Source: Congeria kusceri (lineage: Eukaryota; Mollusca; Bivalvia; Myida; Dreissenidae). Taken from it: DNA of 64,000 nt. The notes under the pieces were generated by a model. The model was not told where the DNA came from, did not search any database, and worked only from the letters and a program-made list of their open reading frames with translations. A program made the position numbers and the translations under genes. The stretch covers positions 62,374,637 to 62,438,636 of the forward strand of contig CM051032.1 of NCBI GenBank assembly GCA_027627225.1, written 5' to 3'. This document shows, piece by piece, positions 46,751 to 56,288 of the stretch (positions are counted from its first letter, which is position 1; every line of letters begins with the position of its first letter).

Positions 46751-47386
46751 TTATGCGCTCACGAAAGTGTACTTAGATAGTGTTACGCGCTGAATTTCTT
46801 CCTGAAGCGTTGTTGAGCCATCTTGTTGTGAGACTAGATCTGTTTTCTCACGAATGTTTCTCATACGAAATGAATCAAGTTTTTTGTTCCAAAAATCTAT
46901 AACACATTTAGGTACGAGACTTTGACCATATCTCCGAATTAAACAAGATGCTAGTTGTTCCATAGTATGTTTGGAGAATTTCAGTACTCCAGTTGAACCA
47001 AGAGCGTATGTCAAAAATAACTTGTAGCTGCCATATCTGTACTGCAAGCAATTGAAAAATAAATATTACACTGATGCACTTCATTGCCATAAATATCTTC
47101 GTAGTTGGTTTGTTCGCATAGCAGAAAATCAGCACCGTTGCTTTGAGAGTTTTGAAACCTCAATCTTACATACTGAATAGCAGTGAATGAATACTCGATT
47201 TAGATCTTGTTGCGTGAAGTCAACAGGCAAAACAGTTGTTTCGTTCTTAACAATGTAACACGATGACTTGCGTCCATAGTTTTGATTTATGTAAGCTGCT
47301 AACGGTTCGGGCTTGTTTGGTAAGTGTTTGTTGTTTATGAGCGAATGCATTTCGCAATCGCTCTTCTTTTCGCTGCAACGAGCCAT
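46751..47386 (-). CDS. Two-exon island gene, unknown function
   Basis: Exon 1 (47174-47386) starts MARCSEKKSDCEMHSL and ends in HCYS. Donor GTATGT begins at 47173 and acceptor TTGCAG ends at 47042, giving a 132-base intron. Exon 2 (46751-47041) continues in frame with YRYGSYKLFLTYALGS and ends TFVSA. The product would have about 167 residues. Another acceptor-like TTCTGTTACAG lies directly before the ATG, so a leader exon may exist. No motif recognised; the alternative is two frameshifted fragments, but the splice sites fit the consensus well. Confidence 0.5.
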
Positions 47387-47501
47387 ATCTGTAACAGAAA
47401 CTCAACATCACACGTTTTAAACATGAGCTTAATAAGCCAAATGGTAGCCATACCATTAACTGAATTCGTCTCATTAACAATCTGACAACCGAAGGGACAA
47501 C

Positions 47502-48789
47502 ATGTATCTCAGAACAATGTGTGAAGAGTTCATTCGAGAGAAACGAAATTTCAATGCTAATGGTCACCAGAAGAAGTACATGTTTAGCGTAACGTGTCCT
47601 TTCACAGATGCAGAGGGACTGCGTTTTTTTTAGCTCTAACGAACTACTTGAATTACATGCCAACGCTGGACCATGTGTTTCTCGACGAACCAACACTAGC
47701 TGCGTTTGAACAATATGTCGACTTGATGTTTTCCTCCGATGACCAGACTGACATGTGCTACTTCAAAATATTGAAAAGCTGATATCAGAACAATTTGCAG
47801 CTCTACACGAGCGCATTAAGAAGGGCAGATACCTGCAGTCGTCTCCAACCGAGAAGTACAGACTACCGATAAGCATTATACCAGTGTTGGAGTTGCACGG
47901 CATCGAGGAATTCAGCAAATGCTATACCGTGAAATCCACTAGCCTGTCCTTAGAAAGAACGCAGATACGACTGATACTCAACAGCTACTTTCGAGCAGTA
48001 ATGACATTGCTCGGCTGTACAGAAAACGATATCATAGAGATTTTGGTGAGAAAAGGAGTGCTACCGTGTACAAACTTTCAGCTGATTAGCACTCAGAAAG
48101 AGCTCACCATTTGTCTCAAGATTGTGAAAAGCTGTGATGGAATATACGAAGCGCTGAAACCGAGCATTGAACTGGCAGATCAGAAGGCCAGCTTTGAAGC
48201 ACTGAGACCATGTTATCCACGATCGAACATGTGCCAAGCGTTAGAGTTTCTTTTCGCAACGCATTCTCTGTACAGACAGCACATAAACAGTCTTTGTGTT
48301 AAAACGGAGCTGATCGACGATGAAAAAGGAAGACTCGACAATGCTATACCTAATCGCAAATTTTAAAATTGTTGAGTGTACTAAAAATCAAACGAGTCTC
48401 TCAAAAAAGATGCTAGGTCAAGCAGAAGAACACAAGTTGACAGAAATACTTGGTTCTGTTGAGAGGGCAGTTTCGGACATGTTTCCAGAGCAGAAAGAGA
48501 TACTCAGTATGCCGACCGATTTGACAGTCGTGAAAGAAGAAATTGTGGAAACTGAAAACCCAGAACCGGTACGCGAAGATCCAATGCCAGAAAGCGAGAT
48601 CCTAATAGAGGATCCATGTAAGTGTATTTCATAACAGAGTCGCAGAACGATAAACAAGAAGACATTCTCTCGCAAGCGGTTCGTACTCCCAACATTTACG
48701 TTCCGCCTCACTTTCTGACATTTTGTGTTCCGAAGGAATTGCTGACCAACGGTCTCATTATGTACATACCTGAAAATTTTTCCATATAA
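47502..48789 (+). pseudogene. Long island gene broken by several frameshifts
   Basis: Coding-like segments follow one another in changing frames: 47502-47632 (MYLRTMCEEFIREKR), 47594-47782 (LDEPTLAAFEQYVDLMF), 47755-48366 (LSLERTQIRLILNSYF and LISTQKELTICLKIVKSC), 48320-48634 (acidic: VVKEEIVETENPEPV) and 48631-48789 (TPNIYVPPHFLTFCVPKELL). The joins fall near homopolymers such as the T run at 47625-47632. A single gene of roughly 420 codons seems likely. It is decayed, or the homopolymers are mis-sequenced. No known domain. Confidence 0.5.
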
Positions 48790-48796
48790 CTGGTTT

Positions 48797-49153
48797 ATGA
48801 AGAATTTGTTATATAGGTACGATGTGTGTTTGTGTTGTATAAATAAATTACCAGCAATGTTGCGTTTCATATTATTTGCCGTGTTTGTTTCTCTATGTAG
48901 TTGTAATGACAACTGCTTCAACAAGTCATCAGAAAGCGAACTGGTGATATTTAATGGATCGTTCACAGTTGTTTCGTACGACGAAGCGCTAGGCAAAATT
49001 GACACAATCGCATCTATTCCGGAGAAAACGTATGCTAGTCAGTATGGTATTCTCGAAGTTATCAGAAGGGTAACAACGAGTGTATTGGGCGTGAGTGACG
49101 ATTATTTGACAATTCGCAATTTCAGACCAAAGGCAAACTGTTTCTATATCTGA
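48797..49153 (+). CDS. Small secreted island protein
   Basis: A signal peptide is seen from the second ATG (MLRFILFAVFVSLCSC), followed by about 80 residues with potential N-glycosylation (NKSS, NGSF) and few cysteines. The likely start is therefore at 48857; the upstream ATG adds 20 residues with a TATA-like CATATAAC just before it. Probably secreted or virion-surface; family unknown. Confidence 0.5.
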   Translation: MKNLLYRYDVCLCCINKLPAMLRFILFAVFVSLCSCNDNCFNKSSESELVIFNGSFTVVSYDEALGKIDTIASIPEKTYASQYGILEVIRRVTTSVLGVSDDYLTIRNFRPKANCFYI

Positions 49154-49210
49154 CTTAAAACATACGTATTAAGCTAAACACTGATCAGTATATGCGATTC
49201 TTGTTACCCG

Positions 49211-49573
49211 ATGAAACACCAAACCATGTTGCTTATATCGAAAAACGCGGTGCAGATGATTTACACAATACAACGCGATAACGTAACTCATAATCTACTA
49301 GAAGATATTGACGCCACAACAGTAGCAAATGAAAGTGCTGAAGGTTCAACTAGCAACGAAACAGACAAAGCAAACTACAGTCAAATAAATGACACGATAC
49401 TCATTAATGCCACTGCAAATGCTACATCCTCATATGCCATCAATAATAGGGATAAAATATCGGTCGTTATTATCATCGACGCAGTGTTAAGTATACTATC
49501 ATTTTTTGCGATATATCTAGGTTTGATGGCGTTTGTGTCAAAAGTTGTGAAAGAACGACGTGCCGAAAATTAA
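49211..49573 (+). CDS. Single-pass membrane island protein, 120 residues
   Basis: A Thr/Asn-rich outer part with many N-glycosylation sites (NVT, NET, NYS, NDT, NAT) is followed by a C-terminal membrane segment (VVIIIDAVLSILSFFAIYLG) and a short basic tail KVVKERRAEN. No N-terminal signal peptide is visible. It follows the small secreted gene on the same strand and may be its separated C-terminal half: there is a stop between them, and the combination would make one type I glycoprotein. Confidence 0.5.
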   Translation: MKHQTMLLISKNAVQMIYTIQRDNVTHNLLEDIDATTVANESAEGSTSNETDKANYSQINDTILINATANATSSYAINNRDKISVVIIIDAVLSILSFFAIYLGLMAFVSKVVKERRAEN

Positions 49574-49632
49574 TATTAAGTCTATAAAACGATTTTGTCA
49601 TTCGATGTCATTCTTGTTTTTCTACGCCAAGC

Positions 49633-50661
49633 ATGCGGTCGTTTATCATTTTATGTGTGTGCATAGTTGTCAGCGCTGACACAAAATTTCAGAACGTTTC
49701 TTCATACTGTTTACAAAACTGTTACTGTAATAACTGCGATCCAAGTAAAACGATTGGTAAAATATTTGACGGGGTTTGTTACTTTCTCAGTACGGAACCA
49801 CAGTTCAAGGTCAATTACGCATATTCAACGCCAGTGAAGGTTGGTGAAACTTTCAACAGCACCGACTGTAACGAATACGATTTGGTCATTTTTGGAGGTG
49901 AAAACATTCATTTGCAAACTATATTCAGTCAAGTAAGCAACGAACTAATCTTAACAAATATCGAGCGATCTATCAAGGCAGCGATATTCTTAAGCAAGAG
50001 TAAAGCTCAGTGCGTTCATTTGTACAAGCGACAATATATGCTCATTCCATGCGAATCGACTAATACGGCGCTGTTGAAAGCTGATAAAGGAGTGTTTGTG
50101 ACCGTACCGCATTTCGAACCACCTTCGTACAAACAATATGCATTCAACAAAAACGCAGCAGCATCGGTAACATAAAACCTGTTTCTTGGTGATGGAAGAT
50201 GGTCAATGCTCGCCAGCAGCACCACGCACAGAAGATGATTTTAAGAACGCTTCAACTATCTCATTAGCACACCGCAGGATATTACAGTCAATGTTATAAC
50301 TAAAAACCCGCTGTTCAAAATCGGCATTCTAAACGGAACGCTCGACCTAAACGATTACGCCTTGGTGTTTTCACCAGTGTCATATGATGAGAATACAACG
50401 TGCTTGTACATCGACGTGAGTGCAAAAGCTATGTCCCATAAGAGATGTACAACGAAACAAACTCTGTGTCAAATTCAAGAGCCTGATAAGCAGTTACATG
50501 TACACAATAATGACGAATCTCATAGTAACGGCCTTTGGCTAGTGTTTGCTGCACGTACATGCGTGATTGTTTCTTTTGCCATTGTTGTACTACTGCTGTA
50601 TGGTTTGCAGGGACTTCACAATCGATGTGTTGCAATTACTGTGCCAAGAAATAACGCATAA
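49633..50661 (+). pseudogene. Membrane glycoprotein, paralog 1, with compensating frameshifts
   Basis: Begins with signal peptide MRSFIILCVCIVVSADT. Cys-rich NCYCNNCDPSKTIGK follows, then QVSNELILTN and CVHLYKRQYMLIPCES. The first frame ends at TAA 50173-50175, a short stretch is read in a second frame (EDGQCSPAAPR, about 50192-50250), and the first frame resumes (about 50251-50661) with NYLISTPQ, RCTTKQTLC and a membrane segment VIVSFAIVVLLLYGL. The same order of motifs is found in the minus-strand gene at 55104-56081, so this was one type I membrane protein of about 340 residues, now broken by two small indels. Likely surface glycoprotein of the source element. Confidence 0.6.
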
Positions 50662-50680
50662 CTGTTGAAAAATATATCCA

Positions 50681-50686
50681 TATAAG
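50681..50686 (+). promoter_or_regulatory. TATA-like box before the Bcl-2-like gene
   Basis: CCATATAAGC lies 19 bases before the ATG at 50705. Similar boxes precede other island genes at short distance. Confidence 0.35.
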
Positions 50687-50704
50687 CAGATTTCAGTTGG
50701 TGTC

Positions 50705-51166
50705 ATGATGTTGGAAATGTTAAGTTGTGAATTTGTGGCTGCGATGGTTGCCATTTATTTGCAAGAGAAGCAGTTTGATGACACCAATGACACTCTTTGT
50801 GATGTAGTTGAATGTGTGGTGTTGCTTGTGGACAGAACTGTAACTCGGCATGTTCTTACAAAGGATGATTTGGAGAAAGTTTGTTTTGATGTGGACTATT
50901 TTGGCGGATAGCTGATGCAGAGGTTAAACAATGGTTTGAGTTGGAATGCTTTTATGACTGTTTTTGTTATGTTGACAGCCGTTGTGCGTGAACTATCGAA
51001 ATACAACGTTGAAGGCTTGTATCATTTGGTTATGGTAAAAGATGTGTTTCGAAAATACAGATTTACCGACTGGGTCACACAACAGCCTGCTAAGTGGACA
51101 TCATTTAAGATTATTGTTTGTTTGCACAGAAAAACAAAGACTAACAAACATACACAATGTGTTTGA
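50705..51166 (+). pseudogene. Bcl-2-like protein candidate, split by in-frame TAG
   Basis: One frame of about 153 codons with TAG at 50909-50911. The second half resembles Bcl-2 proteins in order and spacing: LSWNAFMTVFVMLTAVV at the BH1 helix position, then about 35 residues on WVTQQPAKWTSF, which fits BH2 (W, I or V, then GGW-like). The overall length suits viral Bcl-2 homologues, which block mitochondrial apoptosis. The canonical NWGR is not conserved and no C-terminal membrane anchor is seen. The call is by pattern only. Confidence 0.4.
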
Positions 51167-51317
51167 GTTGTTTTGTTCAGAGTCACATTCGCTTTCTAAG
51201 TCTAACAATATATTTGTTGCCAATTCTGCAAACAAATCATCTTCATCAACAATGTATTTTAGGCCAATCTTATCTATAATATCCTAGCACATAGCAGGAC
51301 CATTGGTTTTGAGCAGA

Positions 51318-51809
51318 TCATGTTTTTTTGTCTATTTCGCCACCTCTATCACAAATGTTGAAATACAGTTTAGTTTCATTGGGTGTATCCAGTACTTGCA
51401 TCATGTCTTCATCGCTGTCATCTTGACAGAGTCTTACAAACACACTCAAATCAACTGTAAATCCAAAACATGATATTTTCAACCTAAACTCAAATTCGGG
51501 TTTTGGCTCATTTTCTGGATGAAATAACTCATACGACTCAAATGTTTCATATTTGTGCACGCGAAAACGTTTCACTCGAGGCTTTTCTGTGGTTGTTATG
51601 CTCATATGTTTCGATATAATTTCCCATAGCCGTTTCGCAGCAGCTTCTGACTTGTTTTTCCGTTGCTTTTTTCGGATGCGTTTTTCGCATTTCTGTTTGC
51701 GTTCAACTGCTGGTTTTAGTATTTTGTCAATTTCGGTTTGTATGGCTTGTTGCTCAGTCTCTGGGACAAATAAACAAAAATCGATCCTAAAGCTATTGAA
51801 GTACTCCAT
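51318..51809 (-). CDS. Island protein of unknown function, 163 residues
   Basis: Intact frame. A strongly basic stretch (KQKCEKRIRKKQRKNKSEAA) could be a nuclear signal or nucleic-acid contact. The second half is acidic, with strand-like FEFRLKISCFGFTVDLSVFV. It converges with the Bcl-2-like gene, ending 150 bases from it. No known family. Confidence 0.5.
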   Translation of the reverse strand: MEYFNSFRIDFCLFVPETEQQAIQTEIDKILKPAVERKQKCEKRIRKKQRKNKSEAAAKRLWEIISKHMSITTTEKPRVKRFRVHKYETFESYELFHPENEPKPEFEFRLKISCFGFTVDLSVFVRLCQDDSDEDMMQVLDTPNETKLYFNICDRGGEIDKKT

Positions 51810-51885
51810 GGTTTGATGTGTGACAACTGACTACGTTAGTTTTAGCTATTTGCTGTAAGTTACATGTTGCGTTATAAAATAGGTA

Positions 51886-51893
51886 TATATAAG
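51886..51893 (+). promoter_or_regulatory. TATA box (TATATAAG)
   Basis: Lies 33-40 bases before the ATG of the tiny basic frame at 51926. Confidence 0.35.
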
Positions 51894-51925
51894 TCACACA
51901 TAAAGCGTAGATCGCGTACAAAGTG

Positions 51926-52012
51926 ATGTTGACAAGAAGAAGAAGCCATGCTCGTTATAACATTCATTTCGGTAGTTTATCTGCAACAACTCCACTGGTG
52001 GTTGTCGACTAG
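51926..52012 (+). CDS. Possible 28-residue basic peptide
   Basis: Starts MLTRRRSHARYNIHFG and ends at TAG. It is short, but a TATATAAG box lies at the spacing seen for other island genes. It might be a first exon or a small basic core-type peptide. Weak. Confidence 0.25.
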   Translation: MLTRRRSHARYNIHFGSLSATTPLVVVD

Positions 52013-52228
52013 ACAGATACGCAACGAATGCAATGAAGCGATAGAAAAACTCATTGTGGCGTTTCGAGACGATTGTCATTTTGTTATGTTATCGACTACC
52101 AAATAACATTTGATGATGTTACTCATTGAATTTTGATTATTTGTATAAGTGACACAATAAAACAACTTTTGTGAAATGTATTAAGTGTGTCTGTTGTGAC
52201 TGAATTGTAGCAAAACGAACGCACTAGC

Positions 52229-52384
52229 TTACTGTTGGTCCACTTTATTTGAAATCATGACATTACATTTTCCTCTCTGCGCTTTCGACTCAAGCTTCTA
52301 CTGAACACCTTGGTAAAGCTTCTCTTTCTAGATCTGGCACGTTTCCTATCGTTTTCGCTCGGTTCGTTGTTGGACTGAGGTTGC
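52229..52384 (-). pseudogene. Arg/Lys-rich tail region
   Basis: Open frame without its own start, with RKRARSRKRSFTKVF and SLSRKRRGKCN. It lies just downstream of the 157-residue gene in another frame and looks like that gene's displaced C-terminal tail. Basic tails of this kind bind nucleic acid or act as nuclear signals. Confidence 0.35.
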
Positions 52385-52403
52385 AGATTTCCTTAGACTC
52401 GTT

Positions 52404-52877
52404 TTATCTTCTTAGCAGCTCGTTATCGTACGCGTTTTTATTGTGAAATGTAAGCATTTGTGGTATACGTTTTAAAAACATCACCAACTCTTCCATGCCT
52501 ATGTACTCCGCGAGTTCAATCATATTTACCAAGCTAGCGATGGATTGCCAGTCCGAGTAATCTTGCGTGAGACCATTGCATTGATAGTCAGACAAATTCA
52601 TGAGAATTTCAAACACGTTCATCAATTCTTCAACGCTGTACTTGGTAAGCTTGACATGGTTTGTCTTAACATTGGTGAACGTTTTCACGATTGCTGCTGG
52701 ATAAGACTTTTGTTCTTTGTCCACGTAAAATACAACCCTGGCTTTGCTTTGTTTAAGCGATTGAATTAGCTTCGAAGTGATTTTTAGGCCAACATCGTAC
52801 TTAAGTTTGGTTAACAAACGATTCGTGGCCTCGGTGTCAGTGACACGATTAATATCTTTAACGTTTACTGTTGACAT
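52404..52877 (-). CDS. Island protein, 157 residues, possible BTB-like C-terminal half
   Basis: Intact frame starting MSTVNVKDINRV. The C-terminal half has the helical pattern SVEELMNVFEILMNL and VNMIELAEYIGMEELVMFL, which recalls the last helices of BTB/POZ domains (LLxLAExLxMxxLV). The N-terminal half has no recognised motif. BTB proteins act as ubiquitin-ligase adaptors in several large DNA viruses. This reading is tentative. Confidence 0.4.
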   Translation of the reverse strand: MSTVNVKDINRVTDTEATNRLLTKLKYDVGLKITSKLIQSLKQSKARVVFYVDKEQKSYPAAIVKTFTNVKTNHVKLTKYSVEELMNVFEILMNLSDYQCNGLTQDYSDWQSIASLVNMIELAEYIGMEELVMFLKRIPQMLTFHNKNAYDNELLRR

Positions 52878-52995
52878 GGTTTGTGCGATCTAAGCGTTTC
52901 TACTAAAAGCTATCCTTTAATAGATATTTTTTGTGACTTATCTTTCATCGCAACTTGCCGGAACGTATCTTGTGATTGCAAAGGCAGTTGAACAT

Positions 52996-53936
52996 TCACA
53001 TAAAGTCGTGTTTCTTTTTCAACTGGGCATCACCCCCTATCGTATTAATCATAACCAGGAAAACGTAAACGCCTAAAAGCGAGTAAGGACAGAGCGATGT
53101 GTTTCTCGAATGCTTATATGTATCATATATGAACTTGATGTACGCAGAATTGTTTACAGTACTTTCGTCAAACAGAGAGAAGAAATTATAAGCTTTCAGT
53201 CTGTTATAACCGCACATTGGATGCCTGAACACTGAATCAAAATGACTTTTAATTTCGTTCATCGTCCTTAAATTCATTTAGGACCATAGTGTCACATTTT
53301 TGAATGCCACACCCAAGTTTAGAGTTTACGTCTACTAGCTTGATTTCAAACGTGAGTATTTGCTCTTCGTATTCTTTTATGTACTGATAAATGCAAAGTG
53401 AACATTCTTTGCTTTGTGTTGACGAGAGTACATGTGTGAAAACAAGCAAGTGTTTTGTGCTAACTGTTCGTCTTCGTCAAATAAAACCTCGTCGACCTCC
53501 ATTGATAACGCAACACATGTATTACATTTTAACAATTTAATTTTCATAATTTGCTCTTCGTCATCGTTGAGCGTATCTGGCATTTCTGAATCGGAGATAT
53601 CGATGTCGGTGTAGTTGCGCTTTTCCTGAACCTTGGAAGTTTTTATTTGTTCTATCAATGCGAACATGTCTTTGTCTTTACTAGAACTGTTTTCAAGTAT
53701 GTCGTTAAGCACATTGATCGGAATCATGTTGAATACGTTAGAGCTCACAGTTTTTACCACATCATCTCTCAGATTTCTTGTTTTCTTGATACCCTTAATG
53801 AGATGCTGGGTTCTCATTTTAAGAATCTTGTATTGTTCAACTTATCGTTCGGCGACAAGAAGACATCAGGCTCCTGAATGCCTTCTCGGTTTTGCATTTT
53901 CCTACCGTAGCTTGAATTCAGCTGCTGTTGGGCCAT
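52996..53936 (-). pseudogene. Island gene in shifted reading frames, unknown function
   Basis: Coding-like pieces run from an ATG at 53936 (MAQQQLNSSYGRK) through 53377-53817 (DDVVKTVSSNVFNMIPINVL, then CNTC), 53249-53449 (CSLCIYQYIKEYEEQ, GCGIQKC) and 52996-53277 (GYNRLKAYNFFSLF with a hydrophobic SLLGVYVFLVMINTIGG). Junctions overlap by a few bases, for example ATGA at about 53817. They may be one gene with indels or two to three overlapping genes. A CxxC pair in two pieces hints at zinc binding. Confidence 0.4.
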
Positions 53937-54011
53937 TGTAGTAAGTGTTTGTGAGTGTGCTTGATATGACTCGCACATGTTATATATATATACAGAAAAA
54001 TTAAAATACTT

Positions 54012-54422
54012 CTATTTGTTCATCATTGGTTTGAACAATCGTATGTAGTACGCCTCTTTTGCTTTACGCACATACTTATCTCGCTCAGTTCCCAATAGAA
54101 ATCCAGCGTAGCGCTCTTTCACGCCGCACCATTGCTTCCCACATCCAATCAAATGATCGGTCGCTCGACACAAATGTTGTTTTGTGCGAATGTGAGAGTT
54201 GTGGGTATGAATGCGTCGCCTTAGATTAACAGAATCTCCTATGTACTCACCGCTACATGTGTTGCACTTCAATACGTATATAACGTCTTTTGATTTACAA
54301 GTTAAACTTTCACCATCTTCCACTATCTCAAAACCGCAGTTGAACTGAAAACTATTTCCACTCTTCATCTCAGAACATACAGTGCAGCGTTCGCTGTTGC
54401 ATGGTTGAACCTTGTATTCCAT
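54012..54422 (-). CDS. GIY-YIG family endonuclease
   Basis: Intact 136-residue gene. A cysteine-rich N-terminus (CNSERCTVCSEM) precedes the GIY-YIG core: VIYVLKCNTCSGEYIGDSVN supplies the paired Tyr residues, RRRIHTH the Arg, and KEAYYIRLFKPMMN the Glu and Asn end. The same Cys-containing form is known from nucleases of Penelope-like retroelements and from proteins of several large DNA viruses. Here there is no reverse transcriptase nearby, and it stands alone among island genes. It probably cuts DNA. The start lies 41 bases from Fanzor copy C. Confidence 0.8.
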   Translation of the reverse strand: MEYKVQPCNSERCTVCSEMKSGNSFQFNCGFEIVEDGESLTCKSKDVIYVLKCNTCSGEYIGDSVNLRRRIHTHNSHIRTKQHLCRATDHLIGCGKQWCGVKERYAGFLLGTERDKYVRKAKEAYYIRLFKPMMNK

Positions 54423-54463
54423 AAAAACAAAATATTGTCAAATTGTGTGTAAAATGTTTTTAT

Positions 54464-54718
54464 ACAACTTTAGTCGGAATACGGTTTCATTCGCATTTCC
54501 CCGGTCACAGGATAAGTGAACAAAATAAAAGCAAACAAATAATTCTACAAGCATGAAGCGCAAACTAGATCAAATGACATTGTGGGATGTATTTCCTGTT
54601 GTAAAATCACAACAATAGTAATAGTGCAAAAATAGGTTGATCTATCCTAAAGTCGAATGTCAGTTGCTATACTTTGCTTACGCTTAGTCCAGGGTAGTTG
54701 ACTGCCGACTGAAATGGC
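54464..54718 (+). mobile_element. Fanzor element, copy C, 255-bp deletion derivative
   Basis: Ends ACAACTTTAGTCGG and CCGACTGAAATGGC with an exact TTAT duplication (54460-54463 and 54719-54722). It keeps the promoter end and the first codons (MKRKLDQMTLWDV) and jumps to the conserved non-coding right end. It is effectively a MITE of the Fanzor family. Confidence 0.8.
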
Positions 54719-55111
54719 TTATACGATTTTTGATATACGAAGTTGAAGTTCAGCTGGCACGCTGAAAACGATTCCTTGCTCGTCCATACAAAACGTAATA
54801 TCGAAACTCGAACATGTAAGAAGATTCAAATGCTTTAGATGTAGAGTCTAAGTAGCATTTGCGAAACAAAACTCAACTGTAAAATCGAATGTGAAAATGT
54901 TTGTGTCTTCGACATAGTCAAACACGGTCTCGAATATACTTTCCAGCAGTTCTTGCTCATTGAAAGAAGCGCTGATATCTTTGCGTATGTGTACTGATAA
55001 TTCTTTTGTGTCAGCATTGCTCTCGCTAACCTCCAAAGTGTACATTTCGTGAATATAATTCTTTGTGTGATATGACAAAAAGAAACAAGCAAGATTGATA
55101 TAACTAAACAT
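54719..55111 (-). pseudogene. Island gene overlapping the glycoprotein, with in-frame TAG
   Basis: Starts at ATG 55111 (MFSYINLACFFLSYHTK); this ATG and the TAG of the upstream glycoprotein overlap as ATGTTTAG. The frame has TAG at 54848-54850 and then stays coding-like (SFDITFCMDEQGIVFSVPAE) to TAA at 54719-54721, right at the target duplication of Fanzor copy C. The hydrophobic N-terminus may be a signal peptide. Strand-rich, no known family. Confidence 0.45.
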
Positions 55112-56081
55112 TAATAACGCTTTCGTTCTGTCGGGCAATGCTATGCAATGCAAATATGAAACGAAATGCAGTCACCACAAGCAAAATAAATCCACCAACG
55201 CTAACAGCGACAGTCTCCCAATATGTTAGTTTTCAAAGTCCCGATTTGCTGTTGCTAAATACCACCTCGCAAAGCATCAGTCGGTTTGTGCACTTTTCTT
55301 CTGAAATGGTCTTAGCTCGCATATCAACTTACGTGCATTCCTGTTCGCGCTTCGTTTCTTCGTTTTCCAATCTCACAATAAAGTGGTCGCTTGATGCAAG
55401 ACTGTCTTCTATGTTTTTGATTCGAAACTTGGCATCTGTCATATTTTGCGCAGTGTTCTGAGTAATGCTAACTAAATACGATACTACTTTATCATCTAAG
55501 TTAAGAACGCTAGCAGTGTTTGAAGGTGAACAGTGTGCATCAATCCGAAAGCATTTGCCATCGCTCGCCTCGACCGCACCTACATCGCAATGTGTAAACT
55601 CAGGCCATGGTATCGGTGGTACGCGTTTGAAATTGCCTTCTTTCGCTATTAACACTGCGTTTGTGTGCATATCGCATTCCTCCACCTGGTATTTTCTCTT
55701 GAATAACAACATGCATTTCCTCTCAACAGTTTCACCATCTTTGGTGCTGTACACGATGAGTTGGTATGATGAGGCCTTTTTCGAGAGAATAACTTCGTTA
55801 CTCACTTGTTTTAATATTTGAGTGCGTAACTCATTTGATGTATCTGAGCGTTCGTCTATAATCAACGCCTCGTAGTTTTTAAATTGAGAAGGATGCGTGG
55901 CTGAATAAACCATAAATGTTGAATCCAAATTGATAAAATAGCACCGACCGATAGTAGTAGAATGATTGCATGTAAGGCAGTAGCAGTTTCGCAGTCCGTA
56001 AGTAGATATTTCTGCAACACCACTCTCGTTGCGAGCGATTTTATTTTTATGTCTGTTTAGTTGAATTTGTATAGCGTTCAA
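55104..56081 (-). pseudogene. Membrane glycoprotein, paralog 2, with two in-frame stops
   Basis: Matches paralog 1 (49633-50661) motif by motif: YGLRNCYCLTCNHSTTIG, QVSNEVILSK, CMLLFKRKYQVEEC, VSYLVSITQ, then KTISEEKCTNRLMLCEVV, and a C-terminal membrane segment VSVGGFILLVVTAFRF with a short tail. Stops occur at 55329-55331 (TAA) and 55233-55235 (TGA) in the same frame. The N-terminal signal peptide seen in paralog 1 is not visible here. Likely a duplicated surface glycoprotein of the source virus-like element. Confidence 0.6.
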
Positions 56082-56250
56082 TTGTTGGACAGCAATTGTT
56101 TAAATGATTAAACGGTAGATCATCGTTTGTTTTATTCACGCTGACCCTAAGATGCAACAGATCGAAAACTGAAACATTGACGTCTGTCTCCTGTCTTTTT
56201 AAATCCTCTTGTCTCTCTAAGTCATCGTCAGGATAATCTTCGCTTTTCAT
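56047..56250 (-). CDS. Short acidic frame after the large secreted protein
   Basis: 67 residues starting MKSEDYPDDDLERQEDLKRQ. It follows the 56289-57098 gene in another frame, and upstream of its ATG the frame is open and polar, so it may be that gene's displaced C-terminus. No motif. Confidence 0.35.
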   Translation of the reverse strand: MKSEDYPDDDLERQEDLKRQETDVNVSVFDLLHLRVSVNKTNDDLPFNHLNNCCPTIERYTNSTKQT

Positions 56251-56288
56251 GCTGTTTAACTTTTTTGTTAGGCCATCTATTTTGCGAT

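Noticed and set aside
47247..47696. 149-residue minus-strand frame
   Set aside because: It overlaps better supported coding segments on both sides (the spliced gene and the plus-strand broken gene) and has no motif.
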